From the NCBI GenBank assembly GCA_035627955.1, contig DASPKU010000015.1, positions 62,001-126,000 of the forward strand: a stretch of DNA of 64,000 bases, in the 5' to 3' direction. Within the stretch, counting starts at the first letter, position 1. Every line of letters starts with the position of its first letter. Below, piece after piece: positions 48,999-60,600 of the stretch. The stretch comes from Phycisphaerales bacterium (lineage in GTDB: Bacteria > Planctomycetota > Phycisphaerae > Phycisphaerales > UBA1924). Both the position numbers and the translations under genes were made by a program. A model generated the notes under the pieces. That model made no database searches and had not been told where the DNA came from. It saw only the letters and a program-made list of their open reading frames with translations.

Positions 48999-50963
48999 TT
49001 ACTCCGTCCACCGCAGGTGGTAGCTGAGCCATTCGAAGGCCACGCCGAACGCGGCGACGCAGGCGAGCAGGGTCCAGGGCATGGCGCCGAGCAGGCCGCG
49101 GGAGAGGCCGAGCTTCTGGGCGGGGTCCTCGGCGGCGGCGGCGACAGCGATGCGGGATTCGTGCTCGTCGCCGATGTTGATGGCGGCGAAGGAGGCCTCG
49201 TCGCCGACCTGCACGCGCAGGGCGCCGGGGGTGAAGGTGCCGTCGTAGGTGAAGGTGCCGTCCTTGACGGGGAGGTCGAGGTCCACCTGCTTGCCGGCGG
49301 AAAGGGCCTTGGCCGCGAGCTTGGTGGTGTTGGCGGGCAGGGTGCGCACGGGGCGGACGGTCTCGCCCACGGCGTAGCCGCTGCGGAGCCACGAGGGGGC
49401 CTCCTCGTGCATGAAGGAGACGGTATTGCGGAGCAGCAGCGGGAAGGCGTTGCGGAAGGGCAGGTCGCTGGCGACGACGTCGAAGGCGAGGCAGAGCACC
49501 TGGCGGGAGGGCTGATCGACGAGGAAGAGGAGCGGGTCGCCGTCCGCGGAGTTGGCGAGCACGCGCGCAGGCTGCTTGAGCGTGGCCTTCTCGCCCTTGG
49601 CGACACGCGCGCCCTGGAGGGTGACGTGCTGCATCAGCGGGTGCGGGCGCGGTACGACATGCAGCGAGGGCTCGGCGATCTCGCCGCCCAGCGTGCCGAG
49701 CTCGGCGGGGCAGCCGTTGACCACGACGAAGCGGCCGATGGCGGGGAGCTTGTCGGGGGTCCAGCCGTTGAAGATGACGAGGTCGGGCTTGCGGATGGTG
49801 GTGTCGATGCTGGCGGTGTTGTTGGTGCCGGGCTGTGCTTCCGCGGGCTTGCTGGCGGCGTGGGCGGCGTCCCACGCCGCGGCGAACTGCGCGGGCGGGA
49901 GCGTGAGGCTCTCCTCGGCCCACACCAGCTCGTTCATGGAGCCGAGGGCCTGCTCGAAGAAGAAGGCGCTGTCGCGCGGCGTGACCAGCCAGACGACGGC
50001 GGGGCGGATGGGCTCGAGGATGGCGTAAGCCTCGTTGTCGGCAGCGAGGGCGTCGGCGCGGTCGATGGAGGCCCGCAGCACGCCGCCGGTGGGGGCTTCG
50101 ATGGCGACAACCTTTTCCCACGTTGCGCCGGGCTCGATGCTGGCGAGCTCGACGGACTGGCTGCGGCCGTCGACCTCGAGCGTGACCGAGGTGTCCACCT
50201 TGACGTCCGACGCGTTCACCAGCGTGATCAGGGCCTGGTAGTTGCCGTTCTGGCGGTGCGGGCGCACGGCGAGCTGGCCGATGCCGATGTTGTCGGTGCT
50301 CGTGCCGATGGGCCAGTAGATGAGGCCCGGGTTCGAGGTGGCAAGCTGCTGTACGGAGCCGGCGGCGCCGTCGCTGATGACGACGATGCAGGGGTCGTTC
50401 TTGCCGGCGGTGAGCTGCCCGGCGAGCTCCACGCCCGCGGCGACGTCGCCCTTGCCGCCGAAGGGCGTGACCTTGCCCGCGGCGGTGCGGACGGCCTTGG
50501 CGTCGAAGGTCCAGGCCTGGAGGACGCGGGGCTCGCGGCCGGCCTCGATGAGCAGCCACTCGTCGGCGACGGGGCGGCCGCGGCTGATCTCCTCGACGGC
50601 CTTCCTGGCGAGGGCGAGGCGAGTCTCGCCTTCGCTCGCGCCGTCGTCCTTCTCAATGGCCTGCATACTGGCGGAGTTGTCGATGACGACCGCGATGGCG
50701 CGGGGCTTGATCTTCCCGAGCGAGAGGATGGGGTTGCCCAGGGCGAGGATGAGGCAGGTGACGATCACGAGCCACAGCAGCATGGACAGCAGCCGCTTGA
50801 GACGGTTCCAGAGGGTGTGGACTTTGGTCTGGCCAGCGAGGGAAAGCCAGAAGTCCAGCGCGGGCACGGTGGCGCTGCGGCGCTTGATCTTGAGCAGGTA
50901 GAGCGCGACGACGCCGCCCGCGACCACGAGGAACCACAGCGCCCACGGGGCGAGGAGCGTCAT
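48999..50963 (-). CDS. BatA/VWA membrane protein
   Basis: The 654-residue protein starts with the BatA hallmark: LLAPWALWFLVVAGGVVALYLL (first helix), LKIKRR, and a second helix about residues 58-77. A VWA domain follows, with VVIDNSASM (Asp and Ser ligands present), CIVVISDGAAG and an Ig-like stretch. A C-terminal membrane helix sits next to ALRVQVG and PWTLLACVAAFGVAFEWL. The ATG overlaps the DUF58 stop (ATGA). It lacks the usual GTF-like motif that would make it an aerotolerance protein in the narrow sense; the role is inferred from the locus. Confidence 0.85.
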   Translation of the reverse strand: MTLLAPWALWFLVVAGGVVALYLLKIKRRSATVPALDFWLSLAGQTKVHTLWNRLKRLLSMLLWLVIVTCLILALGNPILSLGKIKPRAIAVVIDNSASMQAIEKDDGASEGETRLALARKAVEEISRGRPVADEWLLIEAGREPRVLQAWTFDAKAVRTAAGKVTPFGGKGDVAAGVELAGQLTAGKNDPCIVVISDGAAGSVQQLATSNPGLIYWPIGTSTDNIGIGQLAVRPHRQNGNYQALITLVNASDVKVDTSVTLEVDGRSQSVELASIEPGATWEKVVAIEAPTGGVLRASIDRADALAADNEAYAILEPIRPAVVWLVTPRDSAFFFEQALGSMNELVWAEESLTLPPAQFAAAWDAAHAASKPAEAQPGTNNTASIDTTIRKPDLVIFNGWTPDKLPAIGRFVVVNGCPAELGTLGGEIAEPSLHVVPRPHPLMQHVTLQGARVAKGEKATLKQPARVLANSADGDPLLFLVDQPSRQVLCLAFDVVASDLPFRNAFPLLLRNTVSFMHEEAPSWLRSGYAVGETVRPVRTLPANTTKLAAKALSAGKQVDLDLPVKDGTFTYDGTFTPGALRVQVGDEASFAAINIGDEHESRIAVAAAAEDPAQKLGLSRGLLGAMPWTLLACVAAFGVAFEWLSYHLRWTE

Positions 50964-51892
50964 GCCAGCAGCCTCCCGTGCTGGAGGACGCGCCGGACGA
51001 ACTCGTCGAAGGCGACGTCGGTGTGGGCCTGGTCAAAGCCGATCGAGTACTTCATCGAGTAGGCACGGAGGTCGGTGGAGAGCCCCTCGTACGCGGCCTT
51101 GTACTTCTTGAGCAGCCCATCGGTGATGGTGAGGTTCTGCTGCTGGCCGGTCTCGGCGTCGACGAGCTTGAGCTCGCCCCGCAGCGGCGGGTCGCGCTCC
51201 CAGGGGGAGACGACCTGCACGACGTGCATCTGGTGCTTCATGAAGCGGAGGCGGTCGAGGCCGGCGCGGGCGCGCTGGAGGCCGTAGAAGTCGGAGATGA
51301 CCACCACGATGCCGGGGCGGCGGACGCGGGACATGAACATCTGCGCGGTCTTCTCGAAGTCGGTCGCGGGCGCGGTGGTCAGGCCCTCGAGGTAGTCCAT
51401 GACGCGGAGCACGGGGCCCTTGCCGCGGAGGCGGGGCATGCCCTGCGCAAGCCCCTCGTCAAAGGGCAGCACGCTGGCGGAGTCCATGTTGGACATGCCG
51501 ATGTACGCGAGGGCCGCGGCGATGCGGCGGGCGTGGTCGAACTTGTTGGGCTCGCCGAAGTTCATGGAGGTGGAGCGGTCGAGCAGCACCCAGAGGTCCA
51601 GTTCTTCCTCCTGGCGGAAGAGCTTGATGAAGAGCTCGCCCAGGCGGGCGTAGGCCATCCAGTCAACGGTGCGCGGGTCGTCGCCGGGAGAGTACTCGCG
51701 GAAGTCCTTGAACTCGATGCTCGCGCCCTTCTTGATCGAGGGGCGCATCGCGGCGCGCCGGCCGCGGACGAGCTGGCGGGCGATCAGGTTCAGCGTCTCG
51801 AGTTTCTTGAGGAAGTCGGCATCGAACAGCGACGAGCCGTTGCGCCCGCGCCGTCCTGCGCCTGGTTCCTTGATCGCTGTGTCGCTTGGCAT
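50960..51892 (-). CDS. DUF58 family protein
   Basis: The 310-residue protein has the DUF58 signature EYSPGDDPRTVDWMAYAR at about 75-92 and a VWA-like continuation (WVLLDRSTSMNFG, IVVVISDFYG). DUF58 proteins are the standard partner of MoxR ATPases in bat-like clusters. ATG 51892 follows AGGA at 6 nt; the upstream MoxR stop is 26 bp away. Its end overlaps the BatA gene by 4 bp. Confidence 0.93.
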   Translation of the reverse strand: MPSDTAIKEPGAGRRGRNGSSLFDADFLKKLETLNLIARQLVRGRRAAMRPSIKKGASIEFKDFREYSPGDDPRTVDWMAYARLGELFIKLFRQEEELDLWVLLDRSTSMNFGEPNKFDHARRIAAALAYIGMSNMDSASVLPFDEGLAQGMPRLRGKGPVLRVMDYLEGLTTAPATDFEKTAQMFMSRVRRPGIVVVISDFYGLQRARAGLDRLRFMKHQMHVVQVVSPWERDPPLRGELKLVDAETGQQQNLTITDGLLKKYKAAYEGLSTDLRAYSMKYSIGFDQAHTDVAFDEFVRRVLQHGRLLA

Positions 51893-51918
51893 TGCTGTCC
51901 TGCGCAACCCTCGAACAC

Positions 51919-52929
<1,011 letters not shown>

Positions 52930-53031
52930 GACTTCCCCGTGCCACGGCCGTGCTCTGACGGTCGTGTTCGCTTGACGACCCGTGCCACGATCATGTCCTC
53001 ATGACCGTGCCTTCAACGCTGGAACCCCGCC

Positions 53032-54618
53032 TCACTCCGCCGGCTTCTCCTCGCCCGTGCTCTCACTGCTCTTTTCCTCCGAGCCCTTCTCCTCCGGTTC
53101 CTGCGGCCGGATGGCCTTGAAGTACCGCTTGAGGTACTCGCGCTGCGAGACCGGCATGCTCTCGAGGTCGAGGTCGGCCTCGGCCTTCTGCACGAACTCG
53201 GCGTACATCTCCTCGTATCGCTTGCCGCTGCGGGCCTTCTCGTCAGGGGACACGACCTTGAACGTCGCGCTCTCGCCCTGCTGCTCCATGAGGTCGGTCA
53301 GCTCGGGCGTGCGCTTCTCGTCGCCCTTGTTGAGCTTGCCGCCGTCCCACTTGGCCATGGAGCCCCAGCCGGCTTTGAGGCCGCCGCGCCCCGCGCGCTT
53401 GCCAGGCTTGTCGCCCGGCTTGTCGCAGAAGCCGCCCTCGCACTCCTCGCAGCCGTCCTCGCAGCCCTGGCACTTGCCCTGGTTCATGCGCCGCTTGAGC
53501 TCGTCGAGCATGCTCTTCTGCTTGCTCAGGCGGTCGCTCTTCTGGTACTTACCGGCGTTCTTCTTCATCTGCTCGCTGAGGCGCTTGAGGGCCTCGGAGA
53601 GCTCCTTCTTGTTCATCTTGCTCGCGGCGCTGGCCGCGTTCTGGCACTCGCTCTGGAGCTCCTTGTCGGCGTCGAGCTGCTCGGCCAACTCCTGAAGGTC
53701 CTGCGCCATCGCCTCCATCTCTTCGGCATCGAGGGCCATCTGGTCCTCGCTCATCTTGCCGGCGGTGGCCTTGAGCTCTTCGCTGGCGCCCTGGTACTCG
53801 CCGGCCTGCATCTTGGCCGCGAACTGCTTGAGGGCCTCGCTGCGGGTCATGGCCTTGGCGGCCTTCTTGAGGGCGAGCTCCTTGGCGCTGATCGCCTTGC
53901 GCTCTTTCTCGACCTTTTCGCTGAGGCGGGCAATGTCCTTGAGCGCGTCCTTCTTGTCCGGGTTCTCCTTGAGCTTCTCGGCGAGCTTCTCCAGCTCGCG
54001 CTGGAGCTCCTCGTCTTCGGGGGTGAGGGGCTTCTCGAGCTTCTCGAGGTCCTTCTTGAACTCATCGGAGATCTGCGCCCACTCGTCGGGGCTGATCTCC
54101 GGCGTCACCGCATCGGCGGCCTGCAGCTTGGGCTGCGGCAGGACCAGCAGCATGACGAGCAGCACCAGCGCCGGAACCGGCGCCCACCGTGCCGTGCGCG
54201 GCACGCGCACGGGCAGCGCCGCCGCGGGGGCGGTGCCCCGCACGTGCGCGATGGCATCCTCAAGGACCAGGGCCGCACGCTCCTTGTGCGGGTCGTTGAC
54301 GAGCTGCAATGCGCTGGCGAAGCGGTCCTGGCTTTTGCCGGCGGCGTCGAGCGCCCGGGCCAGCGCCAGGTCGCTGATGGGCCGCAGCATGCCGGCCGCG
54401 GCGCCGACCAGCACGCCCGCACCCATCACAAGAGCGGCGACCGTGACCACGCGCGGGATCTCGGTGATCCCGCCCAGCCACATCGCGAGCGCGACGACGC
54501 ACGCCAGCCCGCCGCCGACGAGCAGGCCGTCAACGCCCCAGCGGAGGGCATTGAGCCCGCGCTGCCGCCGCCGCAGACCCGCCAGGAGGACGCCGATGGT
54601 TCCAGCTGCATCGCTCAT
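53032..54618 (-). CDS. Coiled-coil membrane protein with Cys-rich loop (DUF4175-like)
   Basis: The 528-residue protein has three membrane helices (about 25-48, 58-76 and 147-162). A very long charged region of Lys/Glu-rich heptads follows, about 180-360, typical coiled coil. Near residue 384 it has a tight cluster CQGCEDGCEECEGGFC with five Cys and several acids, likely a metal site. The C-terminus is acidic and disordered. It resembles DUF4175-type proteins that accompany MoxR/DUF58 loci in planctomycetes, function unknown. Its ATG overlaps the stop of the giant TPR gene, so the two are coupled. Confidence 0.75.
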   Translation of the reverse strand: MSDAAGTIGVLLAGLRRRQRGLNALRWGVDGLLVGGGLACVVALAMWLGGITEIPRVVTVAALVMGAGVLVGAAAGMLRPISDLALARALDAAGKSQDRFASALQLVNDPHKERAALVLEDAIAHVRGTAPAAALPVRVPRTARWAPVPALVLLVMLLVLPQPKLQAADAVTPEISPDEWAQISDEFKKDLEKLEKPLTPEDEELQRELEKLAEKLKENPDKKDALKDIARLSEKVEKERKAISAKELALKKAAKAMTRSEALKQFAAKMQAGEYQGASEELKATAGKMSEDQMALDAEEMEAMAQDLQELAEQLDADKELQSECQNAASAASKMNKKELSEALKRLSEQMKKNAGKYQKSDRLSKQKSMLDELKRRMNQGKCQGCEDGCEECEGGFCDKPGDKPGKRAGRGGLKAGWGSMAKWDGGKLNKGDEKRTPELTDLMEQQGESATFKVVSPDEKARSGKRYEEMYAEFVQKAEADLDLESMPVSQREYLKRYFKAIRPQEPEEKGSEEKSSESTGEEKPAE

Positions 54619-57600
54619 TTGATCAGCCCCTGTGCTTCCGCGGCCAGCTTGTCACCCGGGTTCGTGTACAGCGCCTGACGCGCGAGCCTCTCGCCGAGCG
54701 CCTTGTCCCCCGCCTTGCCCGCGGCCAGGGCCGCGTAGTAGATGGTCGGAGCGTCGTACGCCTCTTCGCCCGCCACCCGCTGGGCCGCACGCCAGGCCTC
54801 CAGGGCCTCCGCGTGCCGGTTCAGCTTGTACAGGCAGTGTACCGCAATCGCCCCGTTCTGATCGCAGGTGGGGTCCAGACGACGCGCAGTCATCACCGCG
54901 TCCAGCGCCTTCGCGTAGTCCTCGCCGTACTGCTTGCTCATGTACAGATCGGCCAGCTGCGACCGCAGGCTCGCGTCAGCCGGGCGTTCCTTGATCTGAG
55001 CCAGCAGGAGCTGCTCCTGTGCGGCAGCTGTTTGGTGTGCCTCCGCCTTCTTGCCCGCGCGGTGGAGGGCGTAGGCCTTGGACGCGAGCAGGTGCTCTTT
55101 GGCTTTGGGGTCGGTCTCCTCGGCCATTTCCTTGTCGAAAAGGCGGGCGGCGTCGGTCCAGAGCCCGTGGCTGTAGTACGCGCTGCGGAGCTCGTCGAGG
55201 GTGAGGTCCTCCTCGCGGACGCGGGCGTCGAAGCGGACGCCGATCAGGTTGGCGAGCACCGGGATGGTGGGCGCGTCGTACATGCCGCCGCCGTAGTAGC
55301 GGCCGTAGTTGTAGTTGTACTGGTACCCGCCGTAGCGGTACATCATGGCCGAGGAGCCGTACGACATCCACGCCCGCCGGGCCTGGCGGCCGTCCTCGCC
55401 GTCGATGTTCATCGTCAGCTCGGGCTTGAGGCGGCGGGTGTTGGGCCGCTCCTTCACGCACTGGGCCAGCAGCTTCTGCTCGAGGGCGTCGGCCTCCGCG
55501 GCCTTGCCCAACTTGCGGAGCATGACGAGGCGCGCGAGGTCCACGTCGTTCTTCATCGTCGACGAGGACTTCTCGGCCTTCGCGAGCACCGCCTCCAGCT
55601 TGTCGAAAGCCTTGGTCTTGTAGCACGCCCACACGTAGTACGTGAGCTGCTCGGAGGAGATGATCTTGTCGGGCTCGTAGGCCTTTTCGATAAGCGCGAT
55701 CACCTTCGCGGCGTCCTTGCGGGCCATCGCATAGGCGAGCAGCTGCTGGAACGTGCGGGTGCCGCCCCAGCCCTGGCCCACGCTCTGCTCCAACGCCTCG
55801 AAGCGCGCCGCGACGGCGGGGTCGAGCAGGGCCAGCTCCCAGAGCTGGTCAACCTCGCCGCGCACGGGGATCGCGGGCGGCTCTTCCTCGTCCCACACGG
55901 GGGTGCGGAGGGCGGCGCGGATGCGCCACAGCTCCTGCGCGGCGTTGCTGCTGCCGTAGTACCAGCGCCAGGGGTCGCGGGTTGAGCTGCCAAGGTCGGG
56001 CGTGTCGGCGGAGAGCAGGGAGGCGAACAGCGCGTTGGCCAGCTTGCTGCGCCAGGCCGCCGCGTCCTCGCCCTTGCCGATGGCCGCGGCGGCGGCGCCG
56101 GCGGTCCCCCACTCCTCCTGCGGGGTGCGGGCGGCGAGCGTGGCGTAGGCCTGGTGGGTGAGCTCGGCGTGCCCGCACTGCCACAGCAGGGACCGGACAC
56201 TGGACTGCCAGTCGCCGCCCTGCTGGTCGTAAGGGTCGCGGTACGAGTAGGACGACCGCATGTACGGGATGCCGCCGAAACCGGCGTAGCGCGAGGAGTA
56301 CGAGTAGGAGTACGAGTAGGAGTACTCGTCGCTGTAGCCGCCGCCCTCCATGCGACGCTGCATCGCCTTCATCGCGGTGCGCAGTTCGTCGGCCTTGCCC
56401 ATGCGGGCGAGCAGCTCGCACGCGTGCCCGCCGTAGACCTGCCACAGCGTGCCGTAGGTCTGCACGCCCTGCGGACCCTGCGAGTGCTCCATGCCCTGCC
56501 ACATCTGGCCGCCCGCGGCCCCCGCCATGGCGATCTGCGAGGTGCCCATGCGGCTGGCCTGGTCGAGCATCTTCCGGGCCATCTGCTGGAGCGAGGGCTC
56601 GTCGTGCTTGTACCACGCGGTGTGGCGGCGGGGCTCGAGCCACGCGACCAGCGTGCTGGTGGTCTTCTGCGCGAGCGCGTCGTCGCCGGCGAGCCCCGCC
56701 GCAAGGATGAGGCCGCGGAGGGCTTCGACCGAGGGCGTCTCGCCCGAGGTAAGCGCGGTGAACGCCTGCACACCCGCCTTGGGGCCTTGCGTCGCGAGCA
56801 CCATGAGCGCGGTGTCGGCGGGGCGGTCGCTCCTGGCCTTCGCGCCCTCGGCCCCGAGGCGGCACACAGCGCGGTACCAGGGGCTGTCGATGCTCAGCAC
56901 CTGCTCGGTCTTCCAGAAGCGGTCGAGCGCGAGGGCGAGTGCCTCGTCCTTCTTGCCCGCCGCGAGGTACACCTTCAGCAGCGACGAGAGCGACTGCGGC
57001 GGGATCTCACCCGAGGCGTGCATCTTCTCCATGCGCGAGACGACGCCCTCGAGCTTGCCCAGGCACGCCAGCAGCATGGCCGCCTGCTCGGGCTCCTGGG
57101 TCTCGGCCACGTCGGCCGCGAGCACGGGCTCGAGCACGGCGATGGCCTTCTCGGCGTCGTCCTTCAGGAAGTGCACGAAGGCCTCGTGCAGGGCCCAGCG
57201 CTCCTTGCGGGCTGGGGCGTCCTTCTTGATCTCCTCCAGCAGGGCGAGCGCCTCGTCGTGCTTGCCGAGCTGGCAGCACGCGTGGAAGTGCTCCATCTTG
57301 ATCGCGAGATCACCGGGCTTGGCCGCCTGCCAGCCCGCGAGGGCCTGCTTGAGGTCGGCCCACTTCGCGCCGCGCTTCTGCAGGCTGATGACCAGCTGCG
57401 AGAGGCGGGCGTCGGTCGGGTCCTTGGCGGAGTCCTCGGCGAGCTTCTTGAGCGTGGCCTCGTACAGGCCGTGCCGGGTCAGCAGCTCGAAGATGGAGTC
57501 ACCGAGCATGCTGCCCTGGCCGCGCTCCAGCTGCTCGTTGCCGCCGCGCTGGGCGTACATCTGCTCGTACATCGAACTCTGATCGGCGCTGGAGTCCCAG

Positions 57601-60600
57601 CGGTAGCTGCGGACGAGCAGGTCGATGGCGTCCTGCACCTTGCCCGACTCCGCTACCATCGCGGCGTACTGCGTGATCATGTTCCGCCCGTAGCTGTTAT
57701 CGCTGGCGACGATCGCCTGCCGCATCAGCTCAAGGGCGCGGTCTTGTTTCCCATCATCCCACATCAGCATCGAGAGGCGCGGCAGCTTGCCCTCCACACC
57801 CTCGCCGTCGCCGCCGACGAGGTACAGCCGCTCGGCCTTCACGCGATCGCCCAGCTTGAGGTAGATCGACGGCAGCAGGTCGTCGCCGCTGCCGCCCCAG
57901 TAGCTGCTGTAGCGCGACGAGTAGCCGCTGTAGTACGGGTTCGCACCGGGGCCCGTGGGCGTCATGCCCGCGCCGGGCTGGGCCTGACGCGTACCCGCCG
58001 CGGCCTCCTTGAACTGCTTGCCCGCGAGCACCAGCTTGAGGCGGTCGCGGTACTGCGCGATGGTGGTCTGGTTCGAGCGCTTGAGGTAGCTGAGGGCCCG
58101 CGCCGCTTCCTTCCAGTCGCCCTTGCGCTGCTGCACCTTGGCCCACAGCTGCCAGGTCTGCGGGTCGTGGGTGCCCGCGTCGATCTTGGGCTTGAGGGCC
58201 TGCTCCAGCATGTTCCAGTCGCCGGTGAGGGCGCCGAGCATCACGCGGTACTCGCCGGCCTTGTCTCCGGCTTCCTTCTCGAGGTAGTCCATGACCGCCG
58301 GGTCGGCGGCGAGCATCGCGGCCCACTCGGTCATCGGCGCCGTGGTCTCGGCGGGCTCCTCCTCCTCGTCGGCGCCGTAAGGGTTGTAGCCGCTGTAGGA
58401 GTAAGAATTGCGGCGGGAGTCGCGCGGGTCCTGCACGCCGGTCTTGTTGAACACCTCCAGCATGTGCGGGAGCATCGCCATGCGGTCTGCGCGGGCGTAC
58501 GCGAGTTCCGCCAGCCCAGTGCGGGCCAGGATGTTGTCGGGGTCGAGCTCGACGGCGCGGGTGAAGGCCTTCTCGGCCTCGTCCCAGGCCTCTTTCTCTT
58601 CGTACTGGCGGGCCAGCGTGACGTGCGTGCCCGGCTTCTGGAGGTTGGCCCGCTCCAGCCACTTCGCCACGGCCTTTTCGCGCTCGCCCTTCTCCCACAG
58701 CAGGTCCGCCAGCAGGGCGCGGTAGCCCTGGTAGTCGTGCTCCATCGAGCCGTCGGCGGAGACGTCCTTCTCCTGCAACTCCAGCAGCTTCTCGTACGAC
58801 GCGATCAGCTCATCCAGCGGCGCGGTCGCCTTCACCAGGCTCACCTTGGTGGCCAATGCCTGCGCCAGCAGCGCGGGGATCTTCTCCGCCTCGGCGAGCA
58901 CGCTCATCACGTCTTCGTGGCGGCCAGCTTCTGAGTAGGCCGTGATCAGCGACTGGTAGTTGCTCCAGTCGTTGGGGTTCTTCTGGATCTTCTCGCGCAT
59001 GAACGCGGCGTACTTGTCGAGCTGGCCGGTCTTGCGGGCCATCATCGCCAGCATCTGCGTACCGTCGCCGCCGCCGCGGTAGCTGTAGGGGTCCTGCTCG
59101 CCGGTCTGGTGCTTCGCGGCCTCGGCGATGGCGTCGAAGGCCGCCTCGGGCTTGCCCTCGAGGGCGGCAATCGCGGCGCGGAACTGCAGCAGCGCCGGCA
59201 GCTTCACCTTCTGCACCGCGAGGGCATCCTCGACGAGCTTCTTGGCCTCGTCCGTGCGCCCGCGCACCAGGCAGATGGTCGCGTACGCGGTCTTGGTCTC
59301 CTCGATCTTGGGGTCGATCAGCTTGGCGTAGGTCTCGAACGCCTTGTCCTTGTCACCCTTGTCCCAGTACACGTCGCCCAGCTTGCAGAGCATGAACGCA
59401 CGCGGGCTCTGCAGGGCCGCGTACGCCGCGTACTGCGCGGGCATGCCGGGCATTGTGACCTGCTTGGGCTGGTTGTTGATGAACTTCTCGGCGAGCGCGA
59501 CGGCCTTGTCGTAGTCCTTCCTGGCGAGGGCCGCGTCGATCTGCTTGGCCACCATGCCCTGGTCGGCGTTGCCTTCGTCGACCTGCTTCTCCGCCATTGC
59601 GTCGGCCTTGTCGGGCCGGCCCAGGCTGCGGTGCAGGCCCATCACGAGCTTCACGGTGTTGGCGTCGGTCGGGGCCGCGGCCCGCCGCTCCTCGACCAGC
59701 TTCTCGACCTCCTCCGCGAGCTTGGGATAGAGCGCGAAGACTGTCTCGAGCGCCTGGAAGGGGCTGCCGGCCTGGTCGTTGTACATGCCGTACACGCCGC
59801 CGTACTGCACCTGCTGCTTGCTCTGCTCCGCCACGGCGTCCATGATCTTCTTGGCCGCGCCGGGGAAGTCGCCCTGCAGGGCCATCGCCTGCGCGACCGC
59901 GAAGTTGGTCTCGTCGCCGCCGTAGGGGTTGCGCCGCTGGCTGCTCTTGGCCTTCTGCAGCATCGCCACGGCCTCGTCGTACTTGCCGAAGTACTGCAGC
60001 AGCGTGCCGATCCGCACGTACGACGCGGGGTCGCGGGGGTCGCCCTGCTCCTTCACGATCGTGAGCGCCTCCTCGTCCTTGCCGGCGGTGAGCAGCTCGT
60101 CCACCAGGCGCCAGCGCAGCACGCGCTTCTTGCGGTCATCGCTCTCTTTCTCGATCTGCAGCTTGAGGGCGGCGACGAGCTTCTCGCTGTCGCCCTTGAG
60201 CGTGTAGACCTCGACGAGCAGCTCGTGCAGCCCCTCCAGGTGCGGGGCGTCCTTCGCGAGCTGCTCGAGGATGGCGGCGCTCTTCTCGACCTCGAGCGAG
60301 TAGTAGTACGCCTTGGCGAGGCGCAGCTTGGTCTTGAGATTCTCGGGCTGGGCGGCGCTCTCGGCCTCCAGGCTCGCGAGCGTGACCTCGGGGGCGGCGC
60401 TCTGGGGGCTCATGGCGTTGATGCGGCGCTTGACCTCGGCCAGGGTGCCAAGGTCGGAAAGCCCGCGCCGGAGCATGCGGTTGCACACCTCCACCGCGAG
60501 GTCCTTCTTGCCCGCGGCTTCCAGCGAGTCGGCGAACGCCAGCTGCACGCGCTCGTCGGCGGGGGCGTAGACCGCCAGCGTCCGCAGCACGGGCAGCATC

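Noticed and set aside
46597-51062. Long plus-strand frames opposite the VWA and BatA genes
   Set aside because: Same reason: mirror frames of GC-rich genes with Gly/Ala/Val/Glu-rich, domain-free translations.
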